Below are positions 1 through 8,949 of a stretch of DNA of 64,000 bases, piece after piece. Position numbers and translations under genes: made by a program. How positions within the stretch are numbered: position 1 is the first letter of the stretch; each line of letters starts with the position of its first letter. The DNA is from Paenibacillus sp. DMB20 (lineage in GTDB: Bacteria > Bacillota > Bacilli > Paenibacillales > Paenibacillaceae), in contig NZ_LAZU01000037.1 of assembly GCF_000987955.1 (NCBI RefSeq), positions 248,001 through 312,000 on the forward strand. The letters run 5' to 3'. Below the pieces are notes generated by a model. That model was not told the DNA's origin and searched no databases. It saw only the letters and a list, made by a program, of their open reading frames with translations.

Positions 1-1017
1 GGCTGTATACAGTTTTCCGTTATGGTACATTTTGGCGCTGTTCATGATGAGAACCAGTCCGGGTTCATTGCTGGCTGGCGGCTGCACCGAACCTGTTCCG
101 CCGGAGTCCGAGCCGTTTGTTCCGCCGGCGGAAGTACTGCCGCCGTCGCTCTCAAGACCGGAAAGGTCCAGAATCACCTTTTTCTCGGCCTGGTTCACCT
201 GATACGGGATACCCAGCGCCTGGGTAATCGAGGTCAAAGGAACCATGAACGTATTTTTATATTGATAAGCCGGTCCCTTCATGGTCCGGGATTCGCCATT
301 CACCTTATATTTGTTGCTGTCCGTTTTGAAACGCAGCTCGTTCTCGCCCTTGTGAATAATCGTTTCTTTGGTCTTGAAATCATAAGTAAGCTTCAATCCG
401 GCACGTTCCACCATGGCCCGGATCGATACATAGGATACGCCATTCTTGACAGCCATCGGCTGTGCGGCTTTAAAATGCTCGCCGTTATGATACATATTGG
501 CGCTGTTCATCATCAGTACCAACACATTGGAATTGGATGTTGCGGCTTCGTCAGAATCTCCTGCCGGTTCGGTAGAGACAGACTCCGACTCCCCTTCGGC
601 CTTGGCATTTTCTCCGGTATTTTCTTCATTTCCCCCCGCTTGATCATTTGGTGCGACGGACTCTTCAGAGGTTGGCCCGCTTTCAGTGGTTTTACTGCTT
701 TCAACGCTATTCGACTGCTGACCTGAGGACGGATCTTCGGCTGAAGAAGCGCCATTCTGTCCATTTCCCGGCGCTTCAACCGGTACTCCGGCATCCTCCT
801 GCGTCAATGCAGAATTAGTCCCGATGGAGGAACCCGTATTATCAACCGTTTGCGTATCCAGAGGCTGCTGCAGTTCCGATGTTCCGCTGTTTTCTCCCGG
901 CTGAACCTGGGCCGAGCCCGGTTCGAGGGCAGCAGAAGACTGCGCACTGACGGGGACGATGGTGGACACCTGCGCCACGGCCAGTACAGTGACAATCGAC
1001 ATTTTCTTGAAATTCAT
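1..1017 (-). CDS. Stalk-domain (copper amine oxidase N-terminal-like) secreted protein, 3' truncated by window edge
   Basis: The reading frame stays open from an ATG at 1017 to the window edge (339 codons, no stop). A Sec-type signal peptide is visible at residues 1-26 (ends ...VPVSAQS). It is followed by a low-complexity Ser/Glu/Pro/Gly linker of about 130 residues. Next comes a stalk-domain unit containing MMNSANMYHNGEHF, a YVSIRAMVERAG segment and a FMVPLTSITQALG segment. After a second Gly/Ser-rich linker a second copy begins (IMNSAKMYHNGKLYTA) and runs off the window, so the protein has tandem stalk domains. In Paenibacillus such domains are common on cell-surface or S-layer-associated proteins. 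The effector domain, if any, is outside the window. The start is supported by an AAGGAG site 6-8 bases upstream and a promoter (-35 TTGTCT, -10 TATAAA). Confidence 0.75.
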   Translation of the reverse strand, partial: MNFKKMSIVTVLAVAQVSTIVPVSAQSSAALEPGSAQVQPGENSGTSELQQPLDTQTVDNTGSSIGTNSALTQEDAGVPVEAPGNGQNGASSAEDPSSGQQSNSVESSKTTESGPTSEESVAPNDQAGGNEENTGENAKAEGESESVSTEPAGDSDEAATSNSNVLVLMMNSANMYHNGEHFKAAQPMAVKNGVSYVSIRAMVERAGLKLTYDFKTKETIIHKGENELRFKTDSNKYKVNGESRTMKGPAYQYKNTFMVPLTSITQALGIPYQVNQAEKKVILDLSGLESDGGSTSAGGTNGSDSGGTGSVQPPASNEPGLVLIMNSAKMYHNGKLYTA

Positions 1018-1043
1018 TCTCTGCTCCTTCACTCCTGTGTGAT

Positions 1044-1072
1044 TTTATATCTATCTAATTTTAAACAGACAA
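1044..1072 (-). promoter_or_regulatory. Putative sigma-A promoter of the stalk-domain gene
   Basis: On the minus strand a -35 TTGTCT (1067-1072) and a -10 TATAAA (1044-1049) are separated by exactly 17 bases. They lie just upstream of the ATG at 1017, giving a short leader. This is seen by eye only. Confidence 0.45.
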
Positions 1073-1216
1073 TGTATTAGACGCTTTTTTTCTGGAAAAG
1101 TTGCTGCCTATATGTACGAAACAAGCAGAAGCGGCTCCGCCGTCCTTCATGGAAGGCAATTTCGTTTATGCCCGAAATATTAACCAGGCTTCAAATGCTC
1201 TATGATAGTTAAAACA

Positions 1217-1258
1217 AAACAACCGGGAGTCCCTGATATCATGGGTTTCCCGGTTGTT
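1217..1258 (-). terminator. Rho-independent terminator after the GH3 gene
   Basis: The minus strand forms AACAACCGGGA(A/G)..TCCCGGTTGTT, a long near-perfect stem followed by TTTTGTTTT. It lies just downstream of the gene ending at 1287 and closes the six-gene sugar operon. Confidence 0.8.
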
Positions 1259-1286
1259 CGATTGAACAGAGTCCTAAGCCGTAAAA

Positions 1287-2906
1287 TTATGCTCTGGAAA
1301 TGATGGGATGAGAATCATTCAAGCTCACGGGCAGGCGGCCTTCCGGTTTGACTTTTCCAAACAGGACATCGGCCAGGGCGTCCATATAGTTCGGCGTATT
1401 TTCATAGCAGCACAGGTAAGCCGGTATGTTGGGCAAATCATTCAAGTCATAGGGGTTCCGCGTGGATGCCACAATCAGCTTCCCTTGCCCAAGCGACAGC
1501 AGTCCCTCCACAAGCTTCCGCTGTCCTTCGGGAAGGCGGCTCTCCGAAGTATAGGTCGCTACGACGATTTGGCTGTAATCCCCTGCATTCTTTAAAGCCT
1601 GTTCCACTTCTTCATCCGACAAATCGGTGCCGATCCGAATCTCGGTGACATTGCTTCCCCTTTTGGTCAGAGCGTCTCCCAAGGTATACGAACGGCTCCA
1701 GGCTTCGTCCACTTGGGTCGCACGCAGCAGTTCCGGCCAGTAAACCAGAACGGGCTCGCCTTCGGCGAGTGGAAGCTGGTTATTGTCACGGACCAGGGTA
1801 ACGCCCTTGCCGGCAATTTCCTTCAGATAATCTTTAACCCTTCCGTTCAGCAGATCCAAATCCACTTGTTCCAGCGTTCCCACCTTGTCCGCGTTCCGCT
1901 TCTTCAGAGCCAGAATGCGTTCAACGGAAGCGTCAATGCGTTCCTCCGGGATCCGTCCGCTTGTAACCGCCTCAATAACGGCCGAAATGGCCGCTTGCTG
2001 ATCGGACAGCGTATGGCTAACCAGAACGCAGTCGGCTCCGGCTTCGATCGACCGCACGGCACCCTCTGGGATACCGTACTCCTTGGCGATGGCATGCATC
2101 TCCAGGCAATCGGTTACGATCAGCCCTTCGAAGCCCATTTCCTCACGCAGCAAGCCGGTAAGCACCGCATGGGATAACGTTGCCGGAATTCCGCCCGGTT
2201 CAAAAGCCGGGAAGGCGATGTGGGCCGTCATAATGGCATCCACACCGCTTTCGATGGCCCGCTTGAACGGGTACAGCTCAACCTGCTCCAAGCGCGCTCG
2301 GTCATGCGGTACGGAGGCCAAGCCGAGGTGGGAATCGACGCTCGTATCCCCGTGTCCCGGAAAATGCTTTGCGGTTGCCGAGACGCCTTCTTCCTGATAC
2401 CCCTTGATCGCGGCCGAACCAAGCCCCGCTACCGCCTTCGGATCTTCCCCGAAAGAGCGAACGCCGATCACGGGGTTCAGCGGATTATTGTTGACATCGA
2501 GGCAAGGGGCAAAGTTCATGTTGATCCCGAGCGCACGAAGCTCTTGCCCGCCAATTCTGGCGACCTGATAGCTGTATTCCTCGCTCCCGGTCGCACCCAG
2601 CGCCATATTGCCGGGAATTCGGCTTATGCCTTCATGATCGATTCGGGCTACCATCCCGCCTTCCTGGTCTATGGAAATAATCAGTGGAAGCTGGCCGCCC
2701 GAAGCGGCCATAGCCTGCAGCGAAGCGGAAAGCTCGGCGAGCTGGGACAGCTGCTGAACATTACGGCGGAAATACACGATGCCGCCAACCTTATGTTCCT
2801 CGATCAAGGTTCTGGCATGATCATTGGGAGTCAAGGCGTCGAATCCGCAAATGAACATTTGCCCGACCTTTTGCTGAAGCGTTAAACCGGATACCTTCCA
2901 TTCCAT
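1287..2906 (-). CDS. nagZ: Glycoside hydrolase family 3 beta-N-acetylhexosaminidase (NagZ-type)
   Basis: A 539-aa enzyme expected to remove non-reducing terminal beta-GlcNAc from muropeptides or chitooligosaccharides. The NagZ signature is present: KHFPGHGDTSVDSH near residue 180, whose His/Asp pair is the known catalytic dyad of Gram-positive NagZ, and VTDCLEMHAI near residue 265 with the nucleophile Asp. A C-terminal alpha/beta domain follows, as in Bacillus NagZ. No signal peptide is visible, so it is probably cytoplasmic. It is the last gene of the transporter-kinase-regulator operon, 48 bases after the response regulator. That suggests the transporter imports GlcNAc-containing oligosaccharides, which is an inference. 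It could also be a broader GH3 glucosidase, but the motif argues for hexosaminidase. Confidence 0.88.
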   Translation of the reverse strand: MEWKVSGLTLQQKVGQMFICGFDALTPNDHARTLIEEHKVGGIVYFRRNVQQLSQLAELSASLQAMAASGGQLPLIISIDQEGGMVARIDHEGISRIPGNMALGATGSEEYSYQVARIGGQELRALGINMNFAPCLDVNNNPLNPVIGVRSFGEDPKAVAGLGSAAIKGYQEEGVSATAKHFPGHGDTSVDSHLGLASVPHDRARLEQVELYPFKRAIESGVDAIMTAHIAFPAFEPGGIPATLSHAVLTGLLREEMGFEGLIVTDCLEMHAIAKEYGIPEGAVRSIEAGADCVLVSHTLSDQQAAISAVIEAVTSGRIPEERIDASVERILALKKRNADKVGTLEQVDLDLLNGRVKDYLKEIAGKGVTLVRDNNQLPLAEGEPVLVYWPELLRATQVDEAWSRSYTLGDALTKRGSNVTEIRIGTDLSDEEVEQALKNAGDYSQIVVATYTSESRLPEGQRKLVEGLLSLGQGKLIVASTRNPYDLNDLPNIPAYLCCYENTPNYMDALADVLFGKVKPEGRLPVSLNDSHPIISRA

Positions 2907-2954
2907 AATGAAAACCTACCTTCTTGTTATTAGTAGACTATAAATGAAAGCGGC

Positions 2955-3743
2955 TTATTGCGCCGCAGTACTGCCGCAAGCCTCTCGAAACTCGGAAGGC
3001 GTCATTCCCGTCGCCTTTTGAAACACCTTGGTAAAATAACGGCGTTCGTGATAACCGACAAAAGCGCCGATCTGCGCAATATTTTTGTCGCTGTGTAGGA
3101 GAAGGAATTTGGCCGCTTCCATCCGCTGTTTGGTCAAATACTCGACAAAGGTGATGCCGACATGGTTTTTGAACAGCAGGCAAAAATAGCTGGAGCTGAT
3201 GCCAAGGTAATCCGAAAGCTGTTCGATGCCAAGATCGGACCCCAGGTGGGTGTTGATGTAATCCAGGGCGGAGGTCATCAGCTGATCCGGGGCCTTTTTT
3301 ACCGATTCCGGGTCAGGGTCGCTTTCAATCAAGGAGACCGTGCTGAAATACTTATCCTTTACCCGTTTCTTCCGAATTTCCTCGCCAATCTCCAGAATCC
3401 GCTCTTCCAGTTCCCCATAATGTATCGGTTTGCTGATGTAGTCCTTTACACGCAGCTTGATGGCTTCCCGAGCGTATTCAAATTCCTGGTAACCGGTAAG
3501 CAAAAAAATTTCGGCATCGCTTCCATTCTCTCTCAATCGGGTAATAAACGTCAATCCGTCCATGACCGGCATGCGAATGTCGCAAAGAACCAGATCGGGA
3601 TCATGTTCTTCCGATATTTTAAGCGCCTCCGTCCCGCTGCGGGCCAGCCCGACAACTCTCATCCCGAGCTTCTCCCAGGGAATGACTTTGTTCAAGTTAT
3701 TGAGAATAGGGGCTTCATCATCAACTAACAATACCTTAAGCAT
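2955..3743 (-). CDS. YesN-like response regulator, receiver plus AraC-type DNA-binding domain
   Basis: A 262-aa protein. The N-terminal receiver (about 1-120) starts MLKVLLVDDEAPILNNL, with phospho-acceptor Asp in DLVLCDIRMPVMDG and conserved Lys in VKDYISKPIHYGE. The C-terminal AraC helix-turn-helix pair (about 160-260) contains GISSSYFCLLFKNHVGITF and YFTKVFQKATGMTPSEFR. The frame is open further upstream, but the ATG at 3743 gives the canonical receiver start and has a GAAGGA-like site. It lies 10 bases after the sensor kinase gene, so the pair is translated together. By analogy with YesMN-type pairs it should activate the sugar ABC operon it sits in. The ligand is unknown. Confidence 0.9.
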   Translation of the reverse strand: MLKVLLVDDEAPILNNLNKVIPWEKLGMRVVGLARSGTEALKISEEHDPDLVLCDIRMPVMDGLTFITRLRENGSDAEIFLLTGYQEFEYAREAIKLRVKDYISKPIHYGELEERILEIGEEIRKKRVKDKYFSTVSLIESDPDPESVKKAPDQLMTSALDYINTHLGSDLGIEQLSDYLGISSSYFCLLFKNHVGITFVEYLTKQRMEAAKFLLLHSDKNIAQIGAFVGYHERRYFTKVFQKATGMTPSEFREACGSTAAQ

Positions 3744-3753
3744 TTTCTGTCCT

Positions 3754-5571
3754 TCACTCCCTTTCGTGATTGGGTATGACGCAATGAATAACGGTACCGC
3801 CAGGCTGGTTGGAGCATATGAACAAGCCGTAATAATCTCCGTATTGAATCCGTATCCGGTCCGCGACGCTGCGGAGTCCGAGTCCCCTCCGTTCATGGTT
3901 AACCTTCAGGTTTTCTTCGCCGGGCCGCCGCGCTTCCTTCTCCTCGGGAACCATATATTCAAATAGCGACAATTGCTCCGGGCTCATCCCATGACCGTTA
4001 TCCTCCACATGCACGATCAGATTTCCGCGCTCGCTCCATGCCTTGATCCGCAGCATGCCCTTGTAATCGATCCCTTCGAACCCATGCTGAATGCTGTTCT
4101 CGACAAGAGGCTGCAGGGTCAGCTTCAGAATCCGGCAGGTCAGCAGTTCCTTCGGAACGTCAATCTCGTAATCGAACAGGTCTTCGAACCGGAATTTTTG
4201 GATTTCAAGATAACTTTTTAAATATTTGATTTCTTCTTCCAGCGTGATTTCTTCCTTTTCCTGAATGCTGATCCGCAGAATGCTCGCAAGCCTGTAGACC
4301 ATTTCGCTGACCTTCCGGCCTTCGTTCTGGACGGCCAGCACGTTGATGGATTCCAGCGTGTTAAACAGAAAATGCGGTTTGATCTGGGCCTGCAGCAGCC
4401 GCATATGGGCTTCCGTTTTTTGGCGCTGCTCCATCCGTATTTGATCGAACAGCCGGTTGATGCGATCCATCAGGTCGTTAAACCCTCTGGACAATAAAAG
4501 CAGCTCGTCCTCGCCCTTCTCTTCGACTCTCGCGCTCAGGTCGCCGTCCTCGACGCGGCGCATGAAACGGACGATGACGCCGATCGTACCCGTGATTCGG
4601 TTCATAAAAAATTTATTGAACGCAACGGCAGTCACCAGGCAAAGGCCGAGAATAACGATAAACCATTTGGCGAACGCCGTAACCTCTTGCGATAGGGAAT
4701 GCCACTTGGTAACGGAAATAATGCTCCAAGGATAGCCTTCCAGCTTATGGATGGATACGACGCTCTCCACGCCGTCAAACTTCGATTTAAAGCTTTGATA
4801 ATCCGATCCGTAATCGATTTGCCGGTCCATAAAAGCGCTCATGTTTTTCCCGTCGCTTTGATCCTTTGGATCGAACAGGATCAGGCCTTCATCGTTCACG
4901 AGCAAAAATGACGTATCCTGCAAATTGTTCGGCAGGGTCAGGTTGCGGAATATCCGCTCGAATTCCAGCCGTTTGATCTGAACGACGAGGATCCCCTCTT
5001 TGCGCAGCGACTCGATGTTTTTCACCAGACGGATTTGCGTAAAAACGGGTTCCATGCCCGTTAATTCGGGATATTCGTGAGGGGCAATCCATTTCGGCAC
5101 CCCGTTCAGCTCAATCACTTCCTGATAAAGATGGCTTTCCTTGAATTTGCTGTAAGGCAATGCCCCGAAGTCTTCCTTCGTGAAGATGGGAACCGGGGGC
5201 GATTTCTTGTTCATGTTGTATAAAAAAGCGTAGCTGATCGCCGGGTGGTTGTATAATAAATTCCGAAAATTCCGCTGGCTTTCGTTAAGCTTCAGTTGCT
5301 TGCCGTCAGCCAGATCCTGCGAATCGGGATCATCGGCTTTCAGCGCCGTGGTGAAAACCGATGAAGCAATGCCTGTATCCGTCACGTTTTCCATTTCCTG
5401 AAACACGTTAAGAATGCTGTAGCTGATGGCCTTTAACGAATATTCGGCCTGCTGGCTGTATTTTTTTTCGATCGAGTTATACGTGACAAAGAATGTGAAC
5501 AAACCCAGTACAAGCAACGGAATAATGATCAGTCCCAAAAAGGCCGTAAATAACTTGTTTCTAAGGTTCAT
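3754..5571 (-). CDS. YesM-like sensor histidine kinase
   Basis: A roughly 605-aa membrane kinase. A transmembrane helix lies near residues 8-30, followed by an extracellular sensor of about 260 residues, a second helix near 295-320 (WFIVILGLCLVTAVAF), a HAMP linker, a YesM-type His_kinase domain with QIKPHFLFNTLESIN (the His is the phosphorylation site) and a HATPase with VEDNGHGMSPEQ and GLGLRSV. Two in-frame ATGs occur, at 5577 and 5571. The GGGAG site is spaced 7 bases from the second, so I prefer 5571. It is the fourth gene of the operon, between the permeases and its regulator. It probably senses extracellular sugar, perhaps together with the binding protein encoded upstream. Confidence 0.9.
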   Translation of the reverse strand: MNLRNKLFTAFLGLIIIPLLVLGLFTFFVTYNSIEKKYSQQAEYSLKAISYSILNVFQEMENVTDTGIASSVFTTALKADDPDSQDLADGKQLKLNESQRNFRNLLYNHPAISYAFLYNMNKKSPPVPIFTKEDFGALPYSKFKESHLYQEVIELNGVPKWIAPHEYPELTGMEPVFTQIRLVKNIESLRKEGILVVQIKRLEFERIFRNLTLPNNLQDTSFLLVNDEGLILFDPKDQSDGKNMSAFMDRQIDYGSDYQSFKSKFDGVESVVSIHKLEGYPWSIISVTKWHSLSQEVTAFAKWFIVILGLCLVTAVAFNKFFMNRITGTIGVIVRFMRRVEDGDLSARVEEKGEDELLLLSRGFNDLMDRINRLFDQIRMEQRQKTEAHMRLLQAQIKPHFLFNTLESINVLAVQNEGRKVSEMVYRLASILRISIQEKEEITLEEEIKYLKSYLEIQKFRFEDLFDYEIDVPKELLTCRILKLTLQPLVENSIQHGFEGIDYKGMLRIKAWSERGNLIVHVEDNGHGMSPEQLSLFEYMVPEEKEARRPGEENLKVNHERRGLGLRSVADRIRIQYGDYYGLFICSNQPGGTVIHCVIPNHERE

Positions 5572-5596
5572 AGACATTCTCCCGTTTCCATCGAAG

Positions 5597-6424
5597 TTAT
5601 CCTTTAACGCTGCCCGCCGTCACGCCTTCAATGATCTTCTCCTGAAGAATGGCGTAAATGATCAGCACCGGCAAGACGCTGAATACGATCCCCGCCGACA
5701 TCTGCGCATAGTTCGTATTGTAAGCGTCCCTGAAGCCGACCATGCCGACGGGAAGCGTTCTTAGTTCATCATTGGACAAGAAATAGTTCGCGAGCAGGAA
5801 TTCGTTCCAGTTGCCCAAAAAGTTTACGATAAACACCGTGACGATAGCCGGAACCATTAAAGGTAAGATAATTCTAGCAAACAAGCCCCCCGACCTCAAT
5901 CCGTCCATGACGGCCGCTTCCTCGATTTCCCCCGGCAGGGATCTCATAAAGGCGGCGAGAATGATGACGGAGAACGGTATGGCATTGGCCACATAAGGCA
6001 GAATAAGTGCGATATGCGTGTTCAGAATGTCCATTTTTTTCATCATGCCGTAAATGGGGAGCAGCAGCGAGTTGTTCGGGATGAGCATCCCGATCAGAAT
6101 CAGTTGGAAAAGAATGGCGCTGATGCGCTTGTATCTCATCCGCGTAACCGCGAAAGCCAGCATGGACGCAAGCAGTATGGACAGGCACGCAGCCAAAATA
6201 CCGATATACAGGCTGTTGAAAAAATAGGTGCTGATTTTGGCGTTGACCCATGCATTTACGTAATTATCGAACACGAAAGTGTCGGGCAGCCCGAACGGAT
6301 TGGTAGCTATGGCCTTGTTGTCCGTTTTGACGGAAGAGAACAAGACGAACAGAAACGGATATAAAATGACGAGCAAGTAGGCCATCAGAAAAATATGCGG
6401 AATCAACTTCTTGACTGCTCTCAT
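5597..6424 (-). CDS. Carbohydrate ABC transporter permease (MalG/LacG type)
   Basis: A 275-aa inner-membrane permease with six predicted helices and the EAA loop EEAAVMDGLRSGGLFARIILPL near residues 170-190, which contacts the ATPase. It belongs to the CUT1 family. The start ATG overlaps the stop of the preceding permease gene (ATGA at 6422-6426), so the two are translationally coupled. No ATPase gene is present in the operon. In Firmicutes CUT1 systems commonly share the MsmX-type ATPase encoded elsewhere, which is the likely arrangement here. Confidence 0.92.
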   Translation of the reverse strand: MRAVKKLIPHIFLMAYLLVILYPFLFVLFSSVKTDNKAIATNPFGLPDTFVFDNYVNAWVNAKISTYFFNSLYIGILAACLSILLASMLAFAVTRMRYKRISAILFQLILIGMLIPNNSLLLPIYGMMKKMDILNTHIALILPYVANAIPFSVIILAAFMRSLPGEIEEAAVMDGLRSGGLFARIILPLMVPAIVTVFIVNFLGNWNEFLLANYFLSNDELRTLPVGMVGFRDAYNTNYAQMSAGIVFSVLPVLIIYAILQEKIIEGVTAGSVKG

Positions 6425-7308
6425 CAGTATTCAATCCTTTCGTTTCGTCTCGCGATCAAAAATTGGTAAGCGACGGTCACAACCATCGTGAAGACAAAAA
6501 TCAAAACGGCGATGGAGTTGCCGAAGCCGTGCTGGAAGCTGGTGATCGCATAACGGATCATGTACGTTGCCATCACGTCCGTAGAACCGGCCGGCCCGCC
6601 CTTGGTCATGACCAGCACGATATCCGCCGCTTTCATGGCACCCGCAATCGAGAGCATAATGACCACGGAAACGACGGGCATGATGAGCGGCATCGTAATT
6701 TTCCGGGCCCGCTGGAATCCGGTTGCGCCGTCGATCGCGGCCGCTTCGTCCAGTTCCTTCGGTATGGAAATAATCGCGGCCAGGACCATGACGATGTAAA
6801 ACCCGGTCCACTGCCAAGCGTTTGTTATCAAAATTGAAATCATCGCCCATTTTTTATCGGACAACCAATAAATCGGTTCAACCCCGAACAGGCCAAGGAT
6901 TTGATTCATCAATCCAAAATCGGGATTATAGATAAACCCCCACAATATGCCGATAACGGCCGTGGACATGATGGACGGGGCAAATACCGCCGTCTTGTAC
7001 AGTCCCTTCAATTTCTTGACGTTAGCGATCAGAAGAGAGAACAATACGATGATCGGAACCTGAATGAAACAGGAAAACAAAATGAAATACAAATTGTTGC
7101 GTACCGATTTCCAAAAGGCAGCATCCTGTACGGCCTTTGCGTAGTTATCGAAACCGATATACTCCACGTCCTTGGATATCCCGTTCCAGCTCGTAAAACT
7201 GTTATCAATCGCGGTGTAAATGGGATATATAAAGAAAGCCAGGAAAAGGATCAAGGCCGGCAGAACAAACAGGATGTAGGTGAGCGGGTTTCTCAGCGCT
7301 TTGTTCAT
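6424..7308 (-). CDS. Carbohydrate ABC transporter permease (MalF/UgpA type)
   Basis: A 294-aa CUT1 permease starting MNKALRNPLTYILFVLPALI. The EAA loop is DEAAAIDGATGFQRARKITMPL near residue 200, and helices span the protein. The frame extends 26 codons upstream of the ATG at 7308, but that ATG has a near-perfect ACGGAGG site 5-6 bases away, and the upstream extension covers the hairpin at 7347-7380. It is the second gene of the operon, after the binding protein. Confidence 0.92.
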   Translation of the reverse strand: MNKALRNPLTYILFVLPALILFLAFFIYPIYTAIDNSFTSWNGISKDVEYIGFDNYAKAVQDAAFWKSVRNNLYFILFSCFIQVPIIVLFSLLIANVKKLKGLYKTAVFAPSIMSTAVIGILWGFIYNPDFGLMNQILGLFGVEPIYWLSDKKWAMISILITNAWQWTGFYIVMVLAAIISIPKELDEAAAIDGATGFQRARKITMPLIMPVVSVVIMLSIAGAMKAADIVLVMTKGGPAGSTDVMATYMIRYAITSFQHGFGNSIAVLIFVFTMVVTVAYQFLIARRNERIEY

Positions 7309-7346
7309 GGTAACCTCCGTAGTATGTGTCCTATCGCCTAGACGAA

Positions 7347-7380
7347 AGGGCACCCCCATGTTCCAAGCGGGTGGCGCCCT
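7347..7380 (-). terminator. Intercistronic stem-loop between binding-protein and permease genes
   Basis: AGGGC(N)ACCC pairs with GGGT(N)GCCCT around a short loop, with a small bulge, in the 94-base gap between the lipoprotein stop and the permease RBS. There is no good T-run. Such hairpins commonly protect the binding-protein mRNA or attenuate downstream expression, which is the likely role. Function is inferred. Confidence 0.5.
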
Positions 7381-7402
7381 CCTCATCTAAACTTCTATCT
7401 GT

Positions 7403-8764
7403 TTACTTTTCTTCCGCGTTTGCCGCCTCTTGCACGTTCTGCACGTTCTCAAGCATCTTCGCCGCATCGATTTCCCCGCCGATGACCTGCTGGATGCCAA
7501 GGCTCAGCGCCGTGTTGACCTGGGCCTGCACCAGAGCGTCGAATGCCGGATACGGTTTGTCGATCTCGCTGACGGCTTTAAAGATGTCCTGCATGATCGG
7601 CTCGTCGGACGTGGAGTTCATCGTGTTCACGTCCATCTTCATGGACGGAAGTACGCCGTCTTCTTTCAAGCCGCGAAGCTGCATTTCGTCGGTCCACATG
7701 TTCTTGATAAACTCCTTCACCGCCTCCATCTTGCGGGGATCGTCCTTGATGGAAGCGGAGAAGCCGTAACCGTTGTTCGCATCCTGCATCACTACGACAG
7801 GATCTCCTTCATTCACCGGTGGAAGGTTGAAGAATCCGATTTTTCCTACCATGTCTCCGGCTTGTTCAGGATCCCTGAACACCGTGTTGGCCCAGGAACC
7901 GTCCATCATCATGATCGCTTCGCCGGAAATGATCTGGTTTCTCATGTCCGCATACTCGAAGCCGAGCTCCCCTTTTTTGTAGTAGCCTTTTTCGACCCAT
8001 TCCTGGTGTTTCTTCACGCCTTCCACCACTTTGGGGTCGGTCCATTTGCTTTCCCCGGTTTTGAAACCGTACGTAAATTCAGGCCCTGCATAATACGACC
8101 ACAGGTTGTTTGTCGTCATCAGCGGTATCCAGGCGTCCTTGGAGGATTGGGCAAACGGGATTTTGCCGTCGGCCTTGATCGCTTCAGCCACTTTCTCCAG
8201 GTCTGCAATCGTTTTTGGAATTTCCAGTCCTTTTTGCTTGAAGTATTCTTTATTGTAGAAAATACCCTCGATGGAACCGCCGATCGGCAGGCCGTAAACT
8301 TTGCCGTCATGGGTGAACGGATCAAGCAGCGTAAATTTATCTTTTATGCCGAGCTCTTCAATGATGGGGGTCAAGTCCAGCATTAGGCCTTCTTTGGCAT
8401 AAACTCCGGCATCGGGGCTGCCGAACACGTCGAAGATTTCCGGCGGCTTTCCTGAAGCCATCTCGCCTCTCAGCTTCTCCTTGCGGTTCACTTCGGAGTC
8501 TACGGCATCCAGATTGAGCTTAAGCCCCGGTACGGCGGCTTCGGTCTTCTTCACGACGTCTTCCAACAGGGCAAGTCTGAATTTCTTGGCGTCCCCGACC
8601 TGCGTATGACGGATCGTCATTTCAAAAGGCTCGTTCTTGGCAGCCGGAGTCTCCGGCGTTCCGGTCTCGGGCTTTTCGGCCGTCTTCCCTCCCCCGCAGC
8701 CGGACATGATGGCCGAGGTGACAAAAAGCAATGACATTAACAAGGCAAGGCTTTTCTTCTTCAT
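7403..8764 (-). CDS. Extracellular solute-binding lipoprotein of a sugar ABC transporter
   Basis: A 453-aa lipoprotein. The signal peptide MKKKSLALLMSLLFVTSAIM ends in a lipobox with Cys23 (SGCGGG). A mature family 1 extracellular solute-binding fold follows, with motifs such as GLPIGGSIEGIFYNKEYF and GEAIMMMDGSWA. It is expected to be anchored to the outer face of the membrane and to deliver an oligosaccharide to the two permeases encoded next. It is the first gene of the six-gene operon, with RBS GGGAGGG and a promoter overlapped by a cre-like site. The specificity is not recognisable from sequence. The GH3 N-acetylglucosaminidase at the operon's end points to amino-sugar oligosaccharides. 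Confidence 0.92.
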   Translation of the reverse strand: MKKKSLALLMSLLFVTSAIMSGCGGGKTAEKPETGTPETPAAKNEPFEMTIRHTQVGDAKKFRLALLEDVVKKTEAAVPGLKLNLDAVDSEVNRKEKLRGEMASGKPPEIFDVFGSPDAGVYAKEGLMLDLTPIIEELGIKDKFTLLDPFTHDGKVYGLPIGGSIEGIFYNKEYFKQKGLEIPKTIADLEKVAEAIKADGKIPFAQSSKDAWIPLMTTNNLWSYYAGPEFTYGFKTGESKWTDPKVVEGVKKHQEWVEKGYYKKGELGFEYADMRNQIISGEAIMMMDGSWANTVFRDPEQAGDMVGKIGFFNLPPVNEGDPVVVMQDANNGYGFSASIKDDPRKMEAVKEFIKNMWTDEMQLRGLKEDGVLPSMKMDVNTMNSTSDEPIMQDIFKAVSEIDKPYPAFDALVQAQVNTALSLGIQQVIGGEIDAAKMLENVQNVQEAANAEEK

Positions 8765-8806
8765 GTTATTTTTGACCCTCCCAATATTTATTGGTGTTAT
8801 ATTTTC

Positions 8807-8835
8807 ATTATAGAAAGCGATTTCAATTTCGGTAA
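8807..8835 (-). promoter_or_regulatory. Promoter of the sugar operon with overlapping CcpA (cre) site
   Basis: On the minus strand a perfect -10 TATAAT lies at 8807-8812, with a weak -35 (TTACCG) 17 bases upstream. The sequence TGAAATCGCTTTCT at 8812-8825 fits the cre consensus TGWNANCGNTNWCA at all but the last position and fills the spacer. CcpA bound there would block RNA polymerase, giving glucose repression. Visual match only. Confidence 0.6.
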
Positions 8836-8878
8836 GACCGACAATTTTCTTGGCTAGGGATAAAATCCTCTAATAAAA

Positions 8879-8912
8879 ATAAACAACCCTGCCATATCAG
8901 GCAAGGTTGTTG
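8879..8912 (-). terminator. Terminator of the pflBA operon
   Basis: The minus strand reads AACAACCTTGCC, loop TGATAT, GGCAGGGTTGTT and then TTATTTTTATT. The 12-bp stem lies about 40 bases after the pflA stop. Confidence 0.85.
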
Positions 8913-8949
8913 TTAAAATACTTTTCATATGATGTTTCGTTTTATCGCA

